NCBI RefSeq assembly: GCF_002399615.1
Contig: NZ_DHDZ01000005.1
Location: forward strand, 27,546-91,545
Origin: Pedobacter sp. UBA4863
GTDB taxonomy: Bacteria; Bacteroidota; Bacteroidia; Sphingobacteriales; Sphingobacteriaceae
Direction of reading: 5' to 3'
Length of the DNA: 64,000 bases
Under the pieces are notes generated by a model. It searched no databases and had not been told where the DNA came from. It worked only from the letters and a program-made list of their open reading frames with translations. The stretch's first letter is position 1, and every line of letters starts with the position of its first letter. Made by a program: the position numbers and the translations under genes. Below, piece after piece: positions 60,337 through 64,000 of this stretch.

Positions 60337-62796
60337 ATGGCATGCTACCTCCGATGTCTTTTATTCGTATTATTTTGCTGTAAGGCATCGGTCGGCTTTG
60401 CCCAACAATTTGTGCTTACAGGTAAAATTACAGAACCCAAAGGCACAAGCATCCCATTTGTTTCGGTATATGTAAACACCACCACACAGGGCACTTCGTC
60501 TAATATTGATGGCCAATACAAATTAACTTTACCTTCCGGAAATATAGAACTATTAATTACTGCGGTAGGCTACGAAGACCGAAAAGTAACCGTATTGATC
60601 AAGGAACAAACAACTTTAGACATTATACTTGCGCCAAAAATTTTCACCTTAAATGATGTGATAATTAAATCGCCAACCGAAAACAGGGCTAATGAGATTA
60701 TTAAAAAGGTAATTACTCACCGAAAAACCTATTTAAACGAAGTTGAGGCCTTTTCTTGTGAAGTTTATACCAGAGGGATGCAGCAGCTATTAAATGCGCC
60801 CAAAAAATTCTTTGGCAGAGATGTAGCTACTATTTTAGAGTTAGACAGCAACAGGCAGGGAATTATCTATTTATCAGAAACCGAATCTAAACTTGATTTT
60901 AAACAACGGGACAAGGTTAAGGAAGTAATGATTTCCTCGAAAATTGCCGGAGACGACAACGGTTTCAGTTTCAATAAAGCATCAGATTTAAGCGCTAACT
61001 TTTACAATAATATTTTATTCAAAGACAAACTTTGTGTAAGAGGCTTTGTATCGCCTGTGGCAGATAACGCATTTGCTTATTATCAGTATAAGTTTTTGGG
61101 AAATAGTGAGAAAGACGGAAAAATCATCAGTAAAATACAGGTAACTCCAAAGCGTAAAAACGCCCCTGCTTTTTCGGGCGTAATTTATATTGTAAACGAT
61201 AGCTGGCGAATTAGTGCAGTAAACCTTTTTGTAACCAAAGAAAACGGCATTGAGTTAATTGACACCCTTACGGTGAAACAACAACTGGTAGAAGTTGGGC
61301 AGGTTTACGTGCCGCAATCTATCCAGTTTAGCATTGCCGGAAAAATTTTTGGCTTCCAATTTTCTGGCTATGTTTTAGGCGTGTACAAAAACTATAACAT
61401 CCAACCTAAATTTAACAAGAACTTTTTTACCAAGGAAATTTTAAGAATAGAAAGATTATCGAACAAAAAAGATCCATTTTATTGGGAAAAACATCGTTCT
61501 GTACCCTTAACTATAGACGAAAAGAATAACTACCAAAAAAAGGATAGCATTAGTGCATTAAAAACATCGCAAAAGTATTTAGACTCGGTAGATCAGGCGA
61601 AGAACAGGTTTAACCCCATGCAGGTATTGGTAACCCCATATGTACATTACAGGAGTTACAACAAAAAAAGTGTTACTTACGACCCTGTGGCTACCAGCAT
61701 TTTTTACAACACAGTAGAAGGTTTAGCGTTAAAATATGCCGCAACTTGGCGTCAGGGCGATGAAGATGGCCGTTATTACACCATTAAACCCGAGGTTCGC
61801 TATGGTTTTGCCATAGACCGTTTTAACGCCAACATCCAATCTAAATATTTGTACGACCCCGTTAGAAATGGTACTATTTCGGTAGGTTTTGGTTCGGACG
61901 TGGTAAACCTCAACTCAAATCAGCAAACCAATTTATTGCAGAACACCATTAACACGTTGGTTTTTGGGAAAAATGTAGCCAAATTTTATGAACGTAAGTT
62001 TTTTAATGTAGAAGCTTCTAGAGAGTTTGCCCCAAGTTTCGAGCTAAAAGTAAGTGTAGATTATGCCCACAGAAAGGCGCTAACCAATAGCAATTTCACC
62101 AATTTTAGAAACAACCCCAACTTTACTTCCAACAATCCATTTGACCCAAATAACGAAACCAGTTTATTGTTTCCGAAACACAAAGCATTAGTGCTAAGCG
62201 GCACCTTGGCTTATACCGTAGCACAAAAATACATTAACCGGCCCGATGGACGTTTTTACATGGAAAGCGATTACCCCAGAATTGAGTTTAATTACAAACA
62301 AGGTTTAAGAGGGATTTTTGGCTCTAGCGTAGATTACAATTTTTTATCGCTAGAAATTTATCAAAAGAAATTACACTTTGGCATGCTGGGCAAATCGTCC
62401 ATCTTGCTGGGGGCAGGCAAGTTTTTAACTTCCAAAAGCCTAAACTATCCCGATTGGAAGCATTTTAGGGCAAACCAATCTATTGTTTTTAATCCCGACG
62501 AACGCTATTTTCAGTTTTTAGATTTCTATATTTTTAACACTACCCAACAATATTTCGAAGCCCATTGCCAACATAATTTCGGTTCGTTTATCCTCAACAA
62601 AATTCCCTTATTAAAAAAACTAAAGCTCGAAGAAATTATTGGTTTTGCCTACCTATCGTCGCCAGAAAAAAGAAATTACAACGAGTTTTATTTTGGCGTA
62701 AAACGATTGAGTTTCCGCATTCACTACGGTTACGCTTACGACAGGGATGTTCTAATTAAAAAAGGCTTCAAATTTTCTTACGGATTTAATCTGTAG
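60337..62796 (+). CDS. DUF5686 family outer-membrane protein with CarboxypepD_reg-like domain (second copy)
   Basis: An 819-residue paralogue of the preceding gene, alike along the whole length (for example NAPKKFFGRDVATILELDSN against GAPKKFFGRDIQKTLNLDTN, and IPLLKKLKLEEIIGFAYLS near the end). It has the signal peptide, regulatory-like domain (GKITEPKGTSIPFVSVYVN) and barrel-like C-terminus ending in F-S-Y-G-F-N-L. The many differences show an old duplication; the two may serve different ligands. The function is unknown. Confidence 0.88.
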   Translation: MACYLRCLLFVLFCCKASVGFAQQFVLTGKITEPKGTSIPFVSVYVNTTTQGTSSNIDGQYKLTLPSGNIELLITAVGYEDRKVTVLIKEQTTLDIILAPKIFTLNDVIIKSPTENRANEIIKKVITHRKTYLNEVEAFSCEVYTRGMQQLLNAPKKFFGRDVATILELDSNRQGIIYLSETESKLDFKQRDKVKEVMISSKIAGDDNGFSFNKASDLSANFYNNILFKDKLCVRGFVSPVADNAFAYYQYKFLGNSEKDGKIISKIQVTPKRKNAPAFSGVIYIVNDSWRISAVNLFVTKENGIELIDTLTVKQQLVEVGQVYVPQSIQFSIAGKIFGFQFSGYVLGVYKNYNIQPKFNKNFFTKEILRIERLSNKKDPFYWEKHRSVPLTIDEKNNYQKKDSISALKTSQKYLDSVDQAKNRFNPMQVLVTPYVHYRSYNKKSVTYDPVATSIFYNTVEGLALKYAATWRQGDEDGRYYTIKPEVRYGFAIDRFNANIQSKYLYDPVRNGTISVGFGSDVVNLNSNQQTNLLQNTINTLVFGKNVAKFYERKFFNVEASREFAPSFELKVSVDYAHRKALTNSNFTNFRNNPNFTSNNPFDPNNETSLLFPKHKALVLSGTLAYTVAQKYINRPDGRFYMESDYPRIEFNYKQGLRGIFGSSVDYNFLSLEIYQKKLHFGMLGKSSILLGAGKFLTSKSLNYPDWKHFRANQSIVFNPDERYFQFLDFYIFNTTQQYFEAHCQHNFGSFILNKIPLLKKLKLEEIIGFAYLSSPEKRNYNEFYFGVKRLSFRIHYGYAYDRDVLIKKGFKFSYGFNL

Positions 62797-62921
62797 TTTC
62801 GTTTCCTACGGGACTTTCCCCAATTATGGGATGCACAGCTAACTATGCACTGCAAAGATAGACTACATCAAACTCCTAATAAAGATAAAAGCATCTGCGG
62901 CTTAAATCTGACGAAAATCAT

Positions 62922-62952
62922 CTTGTCAAATAAGAAATTAGCTTTACCTTTG
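62922..62952 (+). promoter_or_regulatory. Near-consensus promoter of trhO
   Basis: CTTG at 62922-62925 (one mismatch to TTTG), exactly 19 nt, then TACCTTTG at 62945-62952, a perfect -7 box. The predicted start near 62956 leaves a leader of about 34 nt before the ATG at 62990. Confidence 0.75.
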
Positions 62953-62989
62953 CACCATTAAACGCCGTTTGCAGCGGTATCAATAAATT

Positions 62990-63922
62990 ATGACATACCA
63001 CACCTTACTTTATTATTGCTATTCGCCAATAGCAGATGCAGAACAATTTGCTGCCGATCATTTAAAATTTTGTAAATCTCTAGGTTTAGTTGGCCGTATC
63101 ATTGTAGCCGACGAAGGCTTAAATGGCACCATTTCTGGTACTGTTGAAGCTTGCAAAGCTTATATGGAGCATATCCAGGCCGATGAGCGCTTTGCCAAAA
63201 CAGAGTTTAAAATTGATGAGGTTGAAGAACCTTCGTTCATTAAAATGCACTGCCGTTACAAGGCAGAAATTGTACACTCTGGTTTACGCGACACCAGCAT
63301 TATAGATCCAAATAAACAAACTGGCAAGCATTTAGAACCGAAAGATTTCAGTGAAATGATGCACCAAGAAGATGTGATTGTTTTAGACGTAAGGTCTAAT
63401 TACGAACACAATTTGGGCAAGTTCAAAAATGCAATCACTTTAGATATTGAAAACTTTAGGGATTTTCCAGAGCAGATTGAAGCGCTAGCGCAATACAAAG
63501 ACAAGAAGGTATTAACCTATTGTACCGGAGGGATTAAATGCGAAAAAGCCTCTGCCCTATTGCTACATCATGGCTTTAATGATGTTTACCAATTACACGG
63601 CGGCATCATCAAATATGGCAAAGAAGCTGGTGGTAAAGATTTTGAAGGAAAATGCTACGTTTTCGACAACAGAATTGCGGTTGATGTTAATTCGGTAAAC
63701 CCTACTGTGGTAAGCACGTGCTTAAACTGCGGCATTACAACTCCAAAAATGATTAATTGCGCCAATCCGGAGTGTAACGAGCATTTCACACAGTGCGATG
63801 CCTGTGGCGAAGAACTACAAGGCTGTTGTTCTGTGGAGTGTACCACGCATCCACGCAAACGCACTTACGATGGCACGGGTTACTATGTAAAAGTTCCGCA
63901 GCAGGTAGCGGTGAAATCATAG
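62990..63922 (+). CDS. trhO: tRNA uridine(34) hydroxylase TrhO (YceA)
   Basis: A 310-residue protein: an N-terminal UPF0176 ferredoxin-like domain (about 1-95, VGRIIVADEGLNGTISG), a rhodanese domain (about 115-215) with the active-site Cys in TYCTGGIKCEKAS (C178), and a C-terminal Cys-rich tail (CLNCGITTPKMINC, CDACGEELQGCCSVEC) that probably binds zinc. It hydroxylates U34 of tRNA using oxygen as the first step to cmo5U or mo5U. It is complete in this window. Confidence 0.93.
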   Translation: MTYHTLLYYCYSPIADAEQFAADHLKFCKSLGLVGRIIVADEGLNGTISGTVEACKAYMEHIQADERFAKTEFKIDEVEEPSFIKMHCRYKAEIVHSGLRDTSIIDPNKQTGKHLEPKDFSEMMHQEDVIVLDVRSNYEHNLGKFKNAITLDIENFRDFPEQIEALAQYKDKKVLTYCTGGIKCEKASALLLHHGFNDVYQLHGGIIKYGKEAGGKDFEGKCYVFDNRIAVDVNSVNPTVVSTCLNCGITTPKMINCANPECNEHFTQCDACGEELQGCCSVECTTHPRKRTYDGTGYYVKVPQQVAVKS

Positions 63923-64000
63923 TTTATGGTTTATGGTTAATAGTTGATAGCCATGATTAAGTTCATTGTAATTTTAATTTATAGAGGTCATTAGATAATT

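Noticed and set aside
1..64000. CRISPR arrays, tRNA or rRNA genes
   Set aside because: None was recognised on reading; the repeat arrays have 7-, 8- or 11-bp periods without spacers. A tRNA scan could still find one missed by eye.

Overview
The window looks like chromosomal DNA from a member of the Bacteroidota, most likely Sphingobacteriaceae and Pedobacter-like. Support comes from AT-rich DNA, promoters of the Bacteroidota type (TTTG, 19 bp, TAnnTTTG) seen upstream of trxA and lpdA, few Shine-Dalgarno sequences, typical families (DUF5686, head-GIN, M13 and M1 peptidases, CarboxypepD_reg-like domains), and intergenic regions rich in dispersed short repeats. No rRNA, tRNA, CRISPR array, prophage or complete insertion sequence was recognised.

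Layout. 0.2-7.8 kb: a drug-efflux operon (TetR, TolC, HlyD-like lipoprotein, two ABC ATPases, two ABC-2 permeases) with matching TetR-type palindromes before the regulator and before tolC. A four-helix-bundle (S23/Avd-like) gene with inverted arms sits in the middle. 7.9-20 kb: trxA, dnaE fused to a DnaQ-like exonuclease, a 7TM sensor kinase, a TPR protein, riboflavin synthase, biotin carboxylase and an NlpC/P60 peptidase. 20.2-28.7 kb: a flavin reductase / fumarylacetoacetase-family pair split by a second four-helix-bundle element, clpC, a Uma2-type protein and a Zn/Cd-type P-ATPase. 28.9-39.6 kb: M13, M1 and S15 peptidases, mnmD, an AI-2E family transporter, mazG, a head-GIN protein and a 56-residue membrane protein. 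39.8-42 kb is accessory: two secreted orphan proteins that appear related, and a PIN/antitoxin pair with a candidate operator. 42.2-54.9 kb: mostly housekeeping (lpdA, dapD, tsaC, cca, miaA, pheS), plus an LLM oxidoreductase and a pheS-lipoprotein-tetR cluster. 55-64 kb: an acyltransferase, kbl, a MITE-like element, two tandem DUF5686 outer-membrane proteins and trhO.

Most unusual signal. Two four-helix-bundle genes lie in the middle of unrelated operons. Each is bracketed by inverted arms built from 7- or 8-bp repeated words, and each stop codon lies in or overlaps the downstream arm. Gene-less arrays of the same design occur at several other gene junctions, and one between dapD and tsaC shares 15 nt with an arm of the second element. 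This resembles a small mobile or repeat-propagating element with gene-less derivatives, analogous in logic to RAYT/REP systems. That reading is inference; whether it has been described elsewhere cannot be judged from the sequence.

Other repeat classes include a hairpin element with TCATTTCGA-like ends (three clear copies and two weaker relatives), CCCGATTG-type repeats, CCCCTnnAGGGG hairpins, a shared 18-mer, and a 163-bp element with terminal inverted repeats and flanking TTA.
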